64,000 bases of DNA, taken from NCBI GenBank assembly GCA_002812745.2, contig NCSJ02000064.1:1-64000 (forward strand), written 5' to 3'. This DNA is from Scytalidium lignicola (lineage: Eukaryota; Ascomycota; Leotiomycetes). A program made the position numbers and the translations under genes. Position 1 is the stretch's first letter. Every line of letters begins with the position of its first letter. The notes beneath the pieces are model-generated. The model was not told the DNA's origin, searched no databases, and saw only the letters and a list, made by a program, of their open reading frames with translations. Positions 23,001 through 33,745 of this stretch are shown piece after piece.

Positions 23001-23826
23001 TTGGACCGTGTCTTCTGGCTATGCAGTTATCAGTTCTCCCGTGACTTGGCTCATACGGCTCCAATCAAATCAGAATGATTGACCACGATTATACCCATTC
23101 CAGCAGCGGTCCAGCCACGGGTGCGGCGGAGGATTGTCAGTGGTGGTTGTTGGTGATCTTCGATGATCTTTGGCGGGGTCGTCGCGGGGCAGATGCACGC
23201 CCAAAATGGAACTGCAGAATCAAGCATGTCAAGCAACCAAGAACGGACGTGACGTACCCACGGTACCGTATATCTTCTGCAGACCTCCTTTATCATTTCT
23301 CTTGATTATTGGATCCCTCCAGTATGCGCACTCCTGTTTATCAGAGTATCAGGTTCTTCTCGTGGTCCTTTTCCATTGGTCTACCTTAGCTTGTGTCCCT
23401 CTTTTAATCCTTGGCAAGGTGAAATCAAAACAGGTAGTGTAAGGTACACAACGTATGATATGGAAGGAACCGCAGGACAAGCTTGGAACTTCCCGTACCT
23501 TTCTGTCCACCTATTTATCAAGCTTGATTCCCACTTCCACCTGTTCTCTTATTTCTCTTCCTTTTGTCCAATTCCCGAACTGATTGTAACCGTTGTTACG
23601 AGCTGGGAATTTGTACTCTCAATCATCTCTATTGAGAAATTTTCTATCACTGAAGGATCTTTAGCTTCATACCTCGAATCACTATACCTACTTGATCTGA
23701 AATACGGTCAAAAGCTGCTAAAATCTATCTGCAACACTTTAATTCCAAGCTCTCCTTGAAATATAGACTGCTTGAGGAGATCACTGCCTCCTACGTCATA
23801 ACACACACTCGAACACGAGATTCAAT
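20061..23826. other. Long gene-free region between divergent genes
   Basis: About 3.8 kb separate the start of the Zn2Cys6 gene (minus) from the sulfotransferase-like gene (plus). Open frames here are short, overlap on both strands and show no family motif. A poly-T tract lies at about 20107-20116 just upstream of the regulator. The DNA is not extremely AT-rich, unlike the left flank. Possible contents are long leaders with introns, regulatory DNA or unannotated non-coding transcripts. A tandem repeat inside it is listed separately. Confidence 0.45.
22152..22247. repeat. Two-copy imperfect direct repeat, 54-bp spacing
   Basis: A module of about 42 bp starts TTTTGAGGCATTTTC and ends CTCCTGAATGATGGA. 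It begins at 22152 and again at 22206. The two copies differ mainly in the middle and by one T/C change near the end. A possible third degenerate copy (CTCCAGGAAGGAGG) lies just before, near 22121. It may be binding-site clustering or a simple local duplication. Confidence 0.6.
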
Positions 23827-25753
23827 ATGGTGTCTAGATCTTCCGGGGTTGGGAAACCCATCTTTGTCGCTACTCATCCGCGTGCTTGCTCCACTGCTTT
23901 TGAGAGGGTATGTTGTTTGCCAACGATTTCGGTGACTCTAATTTCTTGAAACCCGCAAGATTCTCATGATATTCCTAACGTTACTCGGATTTACAATATG
24001 AGTGTACGGACGTCATTTGTTAACCACGAACCTAGGTCTTTATGACACGTCAAGACACCCTTACTTGTGTTCACGAACCATTCGGGGATGCCTTTTACTT
24101 CGGGCCTGAGAGAATGAGCCCAAGATATGAACAAGATGAGAAGGCTAGACAAGACAGTGGGTTTATGAATAGTACTTTCCAAAGCATCTTTGAGAGGCTC
24201 GATAAAGATGCAAAGGAGGTTGGATCTTATTTCCCTTTTTAATTCCCATCTTTCCCTTGATTTCTGTGTTTATGTTTAATCCAGTTCTTCCTGCCTGGTT
24301 GCCTTTTATGGTGCGGCCAGTCGAACAAAAGAGAGCAAGTGCTATTTATCTTTCATTGATTATCTTATTGTATGAACTCTTGTAACCAAGGGCGTGAGGC
24401 TTCCGTGGTTATAGCGTCTATATCTTGTTACAAGCCTTGTGTTTGACACGTTTCAGCCCTAGGTGATTAATCTGGAATTAAGTATGAACCGTTATGATGT
24501 CCCTAGCACAGATCATCTCAATTTATTTGTTGTTGGGACATACACCCTTAATACTTCTCCTGTTCAGCTTTCTACGAGCTTATTTACACGCTTCGATCCT
24601 TTTGAAGACAGCAATCGCTTCAGATTTAAGACATAATTACGTTTACCCTCTATTCTATCCATCCCCCAATTCCATCGGTACGAATTTTAAATCACTTCTC
24701 TTTCAGACTTCAATTTTTATTTATTGTTCTACGGCTTTTCAGGTACCAGATCTAGAGCTAATCGGTGCGCAGGGGAAACGTCTCTTCATTAAGGATATTA
24801 TACACTATCTCGTGCCTCCTAACCAACAAGCCGCTCAGATTGCTCCTTCTCTTGGTGGAAAAGCAGTTAAGAAGGGCGTAGGCACAAATAACCTCGCAAA
24901 CGGTGTTAATGGGCATTCAGGGAATAATCAGGAGAATGGGAATCATGTTGTGAACGGCCACGGAGCTCACATCCAGAATGGCACCACAAATGGTGTTAAA
25001 AGGGCTCCTTTTCAATATGGAACAGAAAGCGAGCCAGGTAATCCAACGGTCGTTCCAGCAGAGATACTCAAAAAATTTCATTTTACGTTTCTAATCCGCC
25101 ACCCTCGTAGCTCTATTCCCTCTTATTATCGATGTACAATCCCGCCTCTCGACGACGTTACTGGATTCTATGATTTCTACCCATCTGAAGCTGGGTACGA
25201 TGAACTACGGAGGGTCTTTGATTTCCTACGCTCCGTGGGACAGGTTGGTCCTCAACTTGCCGGGGATGACAAGGAGCTGAGGCATGAAGAAGTGCGGATT
25301 ACTGTCATCGATGCAGATGACCTACTCGATGATCCGACCGGGATTATCAAGGCTTATTGCAAAGAGGTAGGCATGGATTATGATTCAGGAATGTTGACCT
25401 GGGACACGGAGGAGGATCACGCAAGAGCTAAGGAGGCATTTGAGAAATGGAGAGGATTTCACGATGATGCCATAAATAGCACGAGCTTGAGACCTAGGGA
25501 TGCAGCACATGTAAGTTGTTCATTACACCATATTCTCAACATTCTCCCTCGTTTTTTGATAGAAGCTGCGTCATGGTGCATTAGACCCGTTAGTAACTAG
25601 TACTGATAGAAAAAGAAAACGAAGACTATCGAAGCCGAAGATAAAGAGTGGCGCGAGAAATATGGTGAAATGGGACAGAGGATTATTCGCGAGACGGTGG
25701 ATAAGAATATCCCAGATTACGAATATTTGAAGTCCTTCGCTATTAAACCTTGA
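23827..25753 (+). CDS. Sulfotransferase-like P-loop protein
   Basis: Exons 23827-23907, 24036-24218, 24773-25510 and 25610-25753 join to about 381 residues. Exon 1 carries a 5'-PSB-like loop (FVATHPRACSTAFER) and exon 2 the conserved VHEPFGDAFYFGPERMS. Exon 3 has GKRLFIKDIIHYLVPP and, later, TFLIRHPRSSIPSYY, the usual second (3'-phosphate) motif. The family is a fungal sulfotransferase-like group of the P-loop NTPase fold. True sulfotransferase activity and substrate are not established. Between these motifs lies a low-complexity Asn/Gly/His insert (about residues 120-165). Intron 2 is 554 bp, exceptional here, with a GTTGGA donor, so its 5' boundary is the least certain join. A small extra exon just before 24773 is possible. 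Confidence 0.75.
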
Positions 25754-25979
25754 GATCTTTTCAAGTTTTTCTGGGGACGGATAGTCATACGGTCCTAAAA
25801 GGGGTAGTTCAGCTTTACGGAATCCTTGCTATTAGGTTACGATCGTTTATGAAAGTTTATATATTCAGGTCCAGTCAGTAATCGATATCAATATGTTTAA
25901 CTTTATGTGTATGGGTACATGATAATATACATTCGCCGCTTTTCCTCTAATTGATCTCCAAGAATAGAAGATTGTGCCC

Positions 25980-26899
25980 TCAAGCAACATTTCCAAACTC
26001 CTCCTCAGCCAATCTCTCCTTGTACGCCTGACTCTTCCTTCTAAACGGAGTCATCTTGTCCTTCTCTCTATTATTAATATCCCACGTCAAGGTATCATGC
26101 ACGACCAAGGGACTCCAGCTCTCGGCGAACTCAGCATCCAACACGTTTGACCACCGCACCTCAATGGCCTGCTCCTGACTTAGTACCCCTTCCTCCTCTG
26201 CTTGACTTCCCAACTCCGCCAACACTGCTGCCATATCCGCAACGCTATTAGCCTTCTGATCGCAAAGCTTGCGCTGGCGCACCTTGCGATTCAGGAACTT
26301 CCCATCAGACGTTACAGCGACGGGGGAGGTTTTCGGGTCCCAGGTTGTTTCGTGCAACTTCCGGTACTCGCGCAATTTCTGGAAGGCCAGAAGGCCTATG
26401 GGTGTCTGCGTGGATAGTGATGTCGATGAGGAGTTCTGGGGTGCTTTTCGTGCTTTGGGAGAGGTTGGGGAGGGTGTTGAGGTAAAGGTTGCACCTTCGG
26501 GGAAGGTTATGGTGCAGAGGGGCATCCAATGGTCTTTTCGGAGGGCTGGTGGGCGGGTCTTTTTNACCGTTATAGGGGAGTTGGGCAAGGGCTGCATTGT
26601 TCTACATTTTTTGTTAATGGAAGTTAGCTTTACCGAATTCTTTCTTCTCATTGGGGGTCGTAACAAGTTTCCAAGGCAGTAAAATCAGGGGCAGTAATTA
26701 ATTGGAGAATATATACCTTGGGGGCCTTCGTGAGAGAGTATATGACTTGGTTTGTGAGGATGTTGTTGAAGACGAATATCTGTTGTCCGTGTTCCGTCTT
26801 TCCAGATACCTTCGCTGATGATGCTGTGGACGCAGCTCGAATTTGTCGCGCGGAGCACACCAGCTGTCTGGCCCGTTCTGTTATCGTTCTTGAGTTCAT
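25980..26899 (-). CDS. MHR1: Mitochondrial ribosomal protein mL67 / Mhr1
   Basis: Exons 26899-26717 and 26601-25980 (minus) give about 267 residues. The start segment is a basic, hydroxylated presequence-like stretch. It is followed by IFVFNNILTNQVIYSLT, then PYNGKK, RPPALRKDHWMPL and the FQKLREYRKLHE helix, all typical of the Mhr1 family. Mhr1 is a component of the mitochondrial large ribosomal subunit (mL67). In yeast it also has a role in mitochondrial DNA recombination. The n at 26565 falls inside the NGKK motif. Counting it as a base breaks the frame between the exons, and dropping it restores the motif. It is convergent with the sulfotransferase-like gene and divergent from the Hsp104 gene. 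Confidence 0.85.
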
Positions 26900-27387
26900 C
26901 TTGGCCGTGGAGGAGGTCTGTCGTCCTCAATGGCTGCATGGATGCTAATTCGAGATGTCATGCTAAACTTCCTTGAAGCTATTTCGAAATAATACGCTAG
27001 TACAAATTTGTGCTAGTGCATATTAGTAACCGCATCTCACGTGACATTACTTAATTCTGACGTAGCTGGTAACTTTATGCCTTGATAGAAGGTGCTGGTA
27101 GCCGCTGGAATGATAGAGTTAATGCTCGTACGTTCTTGACATCACCAGACTTTTCTCCCTGATTGAGCTCATGAATATAAAATTTTCTGGTTCATCATAT
27201 AATCTGACAAGTTTTCTTTTCAGAATTCAAAATATAAAAACAGCAAAACAGAAACTCACTCTTAACATTCGTTGTTTGATACACGAATATTGGTGGTTGT
27301 CCACTTAAACCCCACTAAACGATTATTCATTTCATGAATTCGTCTTCACAACACACTTTTTAATTCACTATCTAATAACATAACATC
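26900..27387. promoter_or_regulatory. Divergent promoter region Mhr1 / Hsp104
   Basis: 488 bp separate the two start codons. A CACGTG E-box core lies at 27038-27043. An inverted TTC-AT-GAA pair at 27331-27338, within 60 bp of the Hsp104 ATG, is a minimal half of a heat-shock element. A full three-unit element was not found by eye. The Hsp104 side is rich in CACTC/AAACA-type leader sequence. Confidence 0.4.
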
Positions 27388-30186
27388 ATGGCACATTCGA
27401 ACATGCAATTCACGGACCGGGGCAAAAAGTCATTGGAAGATGCCATGGCCCTGGCAGAGCAATATGCACATTCTCAGCTCGTTCCTATCCATCTCGCAGT
27501 TTCCCTCCTTGACCCTCCGCCTGATGAGTCCAAGGACCAGCAACAAACCGTCAATGCCTCTCATGGGGCTGCATCACAGTCCCTATTCCGACAAGTCGTC
27601 GAACGAGCTCATGGCGATCCACAGCTCTTTGATCGAGCACTCAAGAAAGCCCTCGTGCGGTTACCAAGTCAAGATCCACCACCAGAGCAGATCTCCATGT
27701 CACCATCATTCTCGAAAGTTTTAAGATCTGCAAGCGAATTACAAAAGACTCAGAAAGACTCTTTCATTGCTGTAGACCACTTGATTATTGCCTTAGCGCA
27801 AGATCCTACAGTTCAGAAAGCCCTGGCAGACGCTAATATGCCGAATCCAAAGGTACTTCAAGATGCAGTTCAGCAGATCCGAGGTACAAAGAGAGTCGAT
27901 TCGAAAACTGCTGATGCTGAGGAAGAACATGAGAATCTCAAAAAATTTACTATCGATATGACAGCATTGGCCAGAGAAGGCAAGATTGATCCAGTCATTG
28001 GTCGAGAGGAAGAGATCAGGAGGGTAATCCGAATCTTGTCCAGACGAACGAAGAATAACCCGGTTCTTATTGGTGAACCAGGTGTAGGAAAGACAACAGT
28101 TGTCGAAGGCCTAGCTCGACGAATCGTCGAACTAGACGTCCCAGACAATCTTGCGGCCTGTAGACTTCTTTCTCTTGATGTCGGCTCTCTAGTTGCTGGA
28201 AGCAAATACCGGGGAGAGTTCGAAGAGAGAATGAAAGGCGTTCTCAAGGAGATTGAAGAATCTAAGGAGATGATCGTTCTCTTCGTCGATGAGATGCATC
28301 TACTCATGGGTGCCGGTTCTAGTGGGGATGGTGGCATGGACGCAGCTAATCTCCTCAAGCCCATGTTAGCTCGTGGTCAACTACATTGTATCGGTGCCAC
28401 CACTCTTTCTGAGTACCGGAAATACATCGAAAAAGATGCTGCTTTCGAGAGACGTTTCCAGCAAGTCCTAATCAAGGAGCCTTCCGTTCAAGAAACAATT
28501 TCTATTCTCAGAGGTTTAAAAGAGAAATATGAAGTCCACCACGGTGTTAATATTGCAGACAGCGCGTTGGTTAGCGCCTCTACGTTAGCTGCTCGATACC
28601 TTACCCAAAGGCGTCTGCCAGATTCTGCAGTTGACTTGGTCGATGAAGCGGCTGCAGCAGTCAGAGTGGCTCGGAATTCTCAGCCTGAAATCCTTGATTC
28701 TCTGGAGCGGAAACTCCAGCAACTGAAGATTGAAATTCATGCTTTGTCACGAGAAAAAGACGAGGCATCTCAAACACGTCTCGCACAAGCCAAGCAAGAT
28801 GCAAGCAATGTGGAGGAAGAGCTCAAACCTCTACGCGAAAAGTATGAGAGTGAGCGAAAGAGAGGCAAGGCCATTCAGGAGGCTAAGGTCAAGCTTGATC
28901 AATTGAAAGTCAAGAGAGATGAGGCTACACGTATAGGTGATGAAGCTCGTGCTGCCGATTTACAATACTATGCCATCCCAGAACAGGAAACCTTCATCAA
29001 GAACCTTGAGAAGCAAAAGCTTGCAGCTGACCAAGCTCTCAACGATTCAAATCCCGATTCAGGCGGAGCCCTCATCACAGATGTTGTTGGACCTGATCAA
29101 ATCAATGAGATTGTTGCTCGCTGGACTGGCATTCCCGTCACAAGACTCAAGACAACTGAGAAGGACAAGTTACTTCACATGGAGAAGCATCTCGCCAAGA
29201 TCGTTGTTGGCCAGAGAGAAGCAGTTCAATCAGTCTCCAACGCCATTCGGCTACAAAGATCCGGTCTTGCCAATCCAAACCAACCTCCAAGCTTCTTGTT
29301 CTGTGGTCCTTCCGGTACTGGTAAGACGCTACTGACAAAGGCGCTTGCAGAATTCCTTTTCGACGATCCTAAGGCTATGATTCGATTCGATATGTCCGAA
29401 TACCAAGAACGACACTCTCTAAGCAGAATGATCGGTGCACCACCAGGATACGTTGGACATGACTCAGGTGGTCAGCTCACTGAGGCACTTCGTCGGAAAC
29501 CTTTCTCCATTTTGCTCTTTGATGAAGTCGAGAAGGCAGCTAAAGAAGTTCTCACCGTTCTCCTCCAACTTATGGATGATGGTCGTATTACCGATAGTCA
29601 AGGCCGTATTGTTGATGCGCGCAACTGCATCGTAGTCATGACATCTAACCTAGGTGCCGAATACCTATCCCGACAAAATGCCCCTGATGGCAAGATCGAT
29701 CCTACCACAAAGGAACTTGTCATGCAAGCTCTGCGGGATTACTTCCTGCCTGAATTCCTCAATCGTATCAGCTCGGTAGTCGTTTTCAATCGTCTTAGCA
29801 AGCATGAGATCCGCAGGATTGTTGACCTCCGGCTCGTGGAGATACAGAAACGTCTTGCAAGTAATGGACGGAAGGTCACAATTGATGTATCGCCCGCTGC
29901 TAAGGACTATCTTGGTTCGGCTGGATACAGCCCTGCTTATGGTGCCCGGCCATTGAGTAGGCTCATCGAGAAGGAGGTTCTGAATCGCCTTGCGGTATTG
30001 ATTCTTAGAGGCAGCATCAAGGATGGCGAGACTGCAAGGGTGGTGTTACAGGATGGAAGACTGAATGTCTTACCTAATCATGAGGAGAGTGCGGGTGAGA
30101 GTGATGAGGATATGGCTATTGATGAGGATGATGCGGTTCACGATCTTGAGGATGGAGACGATATGGAGATGGGTCTGTACGAATAA
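27388..30186 (+). CDS. HSP104: Hsp104/ClpB protein disaggregase
   Basis: One uninterrupted frame of 932 residues. It has the Clp N-terminal repeats (about 1-170) and the first AAA+ module with Walker A GEPGVGKT at about 229 and Walker B VLFVDEMH. The coiled middle domain spans about 430-560 ([12 protein letters not shown] to [13 protein letters not shown]). The second AAA+ module has GPSGTGKT at about 640 and LLFDEVEK. The pore-loop tyrosines are visible as GSKYRGEFE and [12 protein letters not shown]. It lacks a presequence, so it should be the cytosolic/nuclear Hsp104 (Hsp98 in Neurospora) that extracts proteins from aggregates with Hsp70. The tail is acidic ([12 protein letters not shown]) and ends GLYE. 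No intron, in keeping with a heat-shock gene. The start ATG is the first in frame. Confidence 0.97.
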   Translation: MAHSNMQFTDRGKKSLEDAMALAEQYAHSQLVPIHLAVSLLDPPPDESKDQQQTVNASHGAASQSLFRQVVERAHGDPQLFDRALKKALVRLPSQDPPPEQISMSPSFSKVLRSASELQKTQKDSFIAVDHLIIALAQDPTVQKALADANMPNPKVLQDAVQQIRGTKRVDSKTADAEEEHENLKKFTIDMTALAREGKIDPVIGREEEIRRVIRILSRRTKNNPVLIGEPGVGKTTVVEGLARRIVELDVPDNLAACRLLSLDVGSLVAGSKYRGEFEERMKGVLKEIEESKEMIVLFVDEMHLLMGAGSSGDGGMDAANLLKPMLARGQLHCIGATTLSEYRKYIEKDAAFERRFQQVLIKEPSVQETISILRGLKEKYEVHHGVNIADSALVSASTLAARYLTQRRLPDSAVDLVDEAAAAVRVARNSQPEILDSLERKLQQLKIEIHALSREKDEASQTRLAQAKQDASNVEEELKPLREKYESERKRGKAIQEAKVKLDQLKVKRDEATRIGDEARAADLQYYAIPEQETFIKNLEKQKLAADQALNDSNPDSGGALITDVVGPDQINEIVARWTGIPVTRLKTTEKDKLLHMEKHLAKIVVGQREAVQSVSNAIRLQRSGLANPNQPPSFLFCGPSGTGKTLLTKALAEFLFDDPKAMIRFDMSEYQERHSLSRMIGAPPGYVGHDSGGQLTEALRRKPFSILLFDEVEKAAKEVLTVLLQLMDDGRITDSQGRIVDARNCIVVMTSNLGAEYLSRQNAPDGKIDPTTKELVMQALRDYFLPEFLNRISSVVVFNRLSKHEIRRIVDLRLVEIQKRLASNGRKVTIDVSPAAKDYLGSAGYSPAYGARPLSRLIEKEVLNRLAVLILRGSIKDGETARVVLQDGRLNVLPNHEESAGESDEDMAIDEDDAVHDLEDGDDMEMGLYE

Positions 30187-30848
30187 ACAGATATAAATGG
30201 ATGGTATAGGTCTGGTTGATCCTGACGATTACGATTGATGTCTTTATGAGCTTATGGCTACAGTTTCTTTCCTCTATTACTGGTTTTGCGGAATGGAAAA
30301 GGTCTTTTNGCATGCGTTATTGGCCGGGGAGTTTTGTGTTCATTAGGAATGCTAATAACCTCTTAGGTTGGGGAGTCCAATGCAAAATATAGAAAATCAG
30401 AAAAATATACTGGCTCGTCCTTGTAGTGAACTTTGTCTTGTAATTTATGTGATGAACGAACCTTATTTAATTTCCATATGTAATATGTTTTACCTTAAGA
30501 CTGTATAAAGTGAGCCCTCCAACTTAGCATCATTGGCAATATATTTATTAATGAGTAATCTAACATTATGGTACGAAGTACGTAAGTTGCATTTAATCGG
30601 GCAGAGCTGCTCTGGGTGGTAGTGCGGGCACCCGGGGTAGCCTAGGCAAGGATCATGCTTCTGTTCCTTCACACCCCCTGCAATCTGCCAATTTGGGTCC
30701 GGCATTGGTCATCGTAGCATACGCGAGGACAACGACGTGCCTTGCGATAAGACAGTTACATCCAACCAAGCTTCATACAATTGAGAGCTTCAACAGGACT
30801 CAAGAGGGCAGAGAACTCCAGAACAAATACACATTCGTGGCAGTCAAG
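30187..30848. other. Intergenic region Hsp104 to peptidase
   Basis: About 660 bp of AT-rich sequence with an n at 30309 beside a T run. The open frame that reaches 30693 upstream of the peptidase has no ATG and is probably leader. Nothing else recognised. Confidence 0.45.
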
Positions 30849-32800
30849 ATGGTGACAGATGCTGTGCATGTTGGTGAGGAAGCTCAAATGACGGAGGAGT
30901 ACATTGAGGAGTTCGATGCTTTGTGAGTTTCGGAGCCTAGGTGATATGAGAGTTCTGCGCGTAGACTAATTGTTGGTGATTGCTAGATCGATTGAACTTA
31001 AAGCTGAGGTGGCTGAGAAGTATCCAGGTGGGTTTGGATTATCTTATTTGAAATCTCGCGTTTTTTTNATCTATATCGAGTCATTCTTCACAGGGTGGCC
31101 CAGAGTATCATGTATCATCAATATAAGATCTAGATCTCGCTCTACTAACTGAAGAATCCGTGGAATAATTTATATATCATACTTGAATATAGAATAAGCT
31201 GAACATGGTTAACGTCTCTTAGCACGCCTCCATGCGGCTTTGGTAGCAAAACAGCTCAACGTCTCAACTGGCTTGGTTTACCTCCCATCCACCTCCTCTG
31301 TTCTCAATGAGGACTCAGATATGCCACCTCCATTCCGGCAAAGGCGTTACTTCCATTATCTCTCTGGCTATCCCCATCCTGACTGTGTGATAACCTACTC
31401 CATTTACAGCAAACAACTGACACTCTGGATCCCGGCCCCGCGTACACCGCCTATTAATGTTATTTTCAACGGCCAGGTCCCAAGTATCGAGGAAGTGAAA
31501 GCTAAATACGACTTCGATCGCGTGGAATATATTACGAAATTAAAAGATTACTTAGCCTTCCACTGCCATCACGGCCATGGGAAGATTTTCGTCTTGCACG
31601 AAAACCAAGCTCCCAAGTCCATCCCTTTGACCATCTACTACAGAGATGGAACCAGCTCATACCTCTCCGAAATTCCAATAAACTCTACTGCTCTCCAACC
31701 TGCCATGGACTCGGCACGTGTCATTAAAAGTGCCCATGAAATCAAGCTTCTTCGCAAGGCAAATAAAATCTCCGCAATCGCCCATACGAATGTTCTCCGC
31801 TCCATCCGCCACCTAAGAAACGAGACTGAAATCGAAGCAATCTTCACCGGGACCTGCATCGCCCACCAAGCCAAAACTCAAGCATATGGCGTTATTGCAG
31901 GCTCTGGTCCCAATGGTGCAACGCTGCATTACATGGCCAATGACGAATCTCTTAAGGGACGACTCTCAGTCGTATTAGATGCTGGATGTGAGTGGAAGTG
32001 CTACGCATCCGATGTGACTCGAACAATCCCTATTTCTGGAGAATGGACAAAAGAGGGAAAGGAAATTTATGATATTGTTGATAAGATGCAACTGAACTGC
32101 ATTGCCATGATCGCACCTGGAATAGATTTCAGAAATGTGCAGAAGAAATCGGAGGCAATTGCCGTTGAGGAGTTGCTAAAAATTGGGCTTCTGAAGAATG
32201 GATCCGTCGATGAGCTGTTGGCTTCGGGTGTTATCAAGGCATTCTATCCTCATGGGGTATGTCATCCTTCTCTCCTTTCTCTACTATTTCCAAGCTTCTT
32301 CCTGTTGCTACATCACAAAAGCATCTCTGCTAACGAGAATAATCTCAAAGCTGGGCCACTACGTAGGTCTCGAGGTCCACGATGTAGGCGAAGCAAGCCG
32401 CAATCTCCTTTCCCGAGCCACAACCACCAGACGCGGGACATCACACAGCCACTCATTTGAAGCACCACCACGTGAATCCACCGCAGGAGCATCAATTCTA
32501 AAACCAAACATGGTAATAACGATCGAGCCGGGCATTTACTTCTCGAAATACGCATTCGACGAGGTGTATCTAAAGTCCCCACGATTCGCACAATACATCA
32601 ACGCCGATCTATTGGAGAAGTACTACCCCGTGGGAGGAGTACGGATCGAGGACGATCTTCTCGTTACGGAGGATGGATATGAGAACTTGACGACGGCACC
32701 AAAGGGAGATGAGGCGTTGAAGATTATTAATGGAACGGGCGAGGAGGAGGAAGGTGGGTGTCGAAGGGAGATGAAGATAAAGAAGGGATGGTTTTGGTGA
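30849..32800 (+). CDS. Xaa-Pro aminopeptidase / prolidase (M24B)
   Basis: Exons 30849-30922, 30987-31027, 31223-32256 and 32351-32800 give 532 residues. The N-terminal creatinase-like domain holds FRQRRYFHYLSGYPHPDC. The C-terminal pita-bread domain carries the five metal ligands. Asp291 is in LDAGCEWKCY, Asp302 in SDVTRTIP, His386 in HGLGHYVGLEVHD, Glu442 in ITIEPGIYF and Glu483 in VRIEDD. The His motif is split by intron 3 just after HG, which proves the splice. This two-manganese enzyme class releases an N-terminal residue before proline, or splits Xaa-Pro dipeptides. Fungal members of this length are usually called aminopeptidase P or prolidase PepP. No signal peptide is visible. The n at 31068 is inside the 195-bp intron 2. 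The C-terminus is basic and extends beyond the catalytic domain. Confidence 0.92.
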
Positions 32801-33745
32801 TTTCCATGCGCTCCCTCCCTCCTTCCCTCTTCATTCACATATACATATATGCTTGGAGAAGATCATCAGAGGAGAGATTATGATAAACTAGAAGATCGAG
32901 ATTGGAACTTTCTTGTAAGGGGAGTTATGTGCGATTAGGACGGTTATACTATGGATTATTGATGCATTTCTCTAAATCTAGCTTTTAGAGGTTCAATCAA
33001 ATCACATCAAAATCACATGAGCTCTTCTCCAGACTAAATAAATACCTAGGCCGTGAATTTCGTGCCCTAGAAAAATGACAAGAATAACCAAGTTTTGCGT
33101 GTTCATACACATACAGTACATCCCCGATTAACTTAGTAATTCGATAAAANGGTTGAGTTATCACAACAATAATCCTCAAATCAACAAAAAACACAATAAA
33201 AAGAGGGGGGATATCAATTATTTTATTCTTAAATCTTCCTTCGTCAAAAGATATATTCATCAATCATCGTTTCTGATATCTCCCACCACCCCTAATTTCC
33301 AAATGTCAATTATTTGTCATTTTTCCATTTCCATTTCCATATCATTTCATTTCATTTCGTCAAGAGATCCCTGTCCCTTGTCTAACCTCCCCTGGTCCAT
33401 CACAATCCATCCTAGAAACTTCCTATGCAGCTCTCATTCATATCAATATCCAAAAAATCCAATCCTAGATCTAATATGAAATAGACTATATAAGAGTTAA
33501 AAGCTGCTCATTTTATCTTTTCTCATCCACACGTTTCGTTCATTCATTCCATCCCGCAACAAAAATGTGACACCATGTAGCCTACAATCTACAAAATGGC
33601 CTAACCTTCTGTGCCTCTGCAGGGAGAAAAAAANGGGTTCCATCCATAAAAGTTGTAAAAAAGAGAAGGAAAGAAACGAAAAAAAAAAGTATCTGTGCTG
33701 GATGGTGAGGAGGGAAGTAAAAATAGAAGATTCTAGTTGCAAAAA
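32801..33745. other. Convergent 3' intergenic region
   Basis: About 945 bp between two convergent stops, AT-rich with A and T runs and two n calls (33150 and 33634). A CCATTT/CATTTC-type simple repeat lies around 33320-33360. No gene is supported. Confidence 0.45.

Noticed and set aside
21562..23759. Several plus-strand frames of 75-127 codons in the long spacer
   Set aside because: Composition is random, frames overlap on both strands, and no motif or splice-supported continuation exists.
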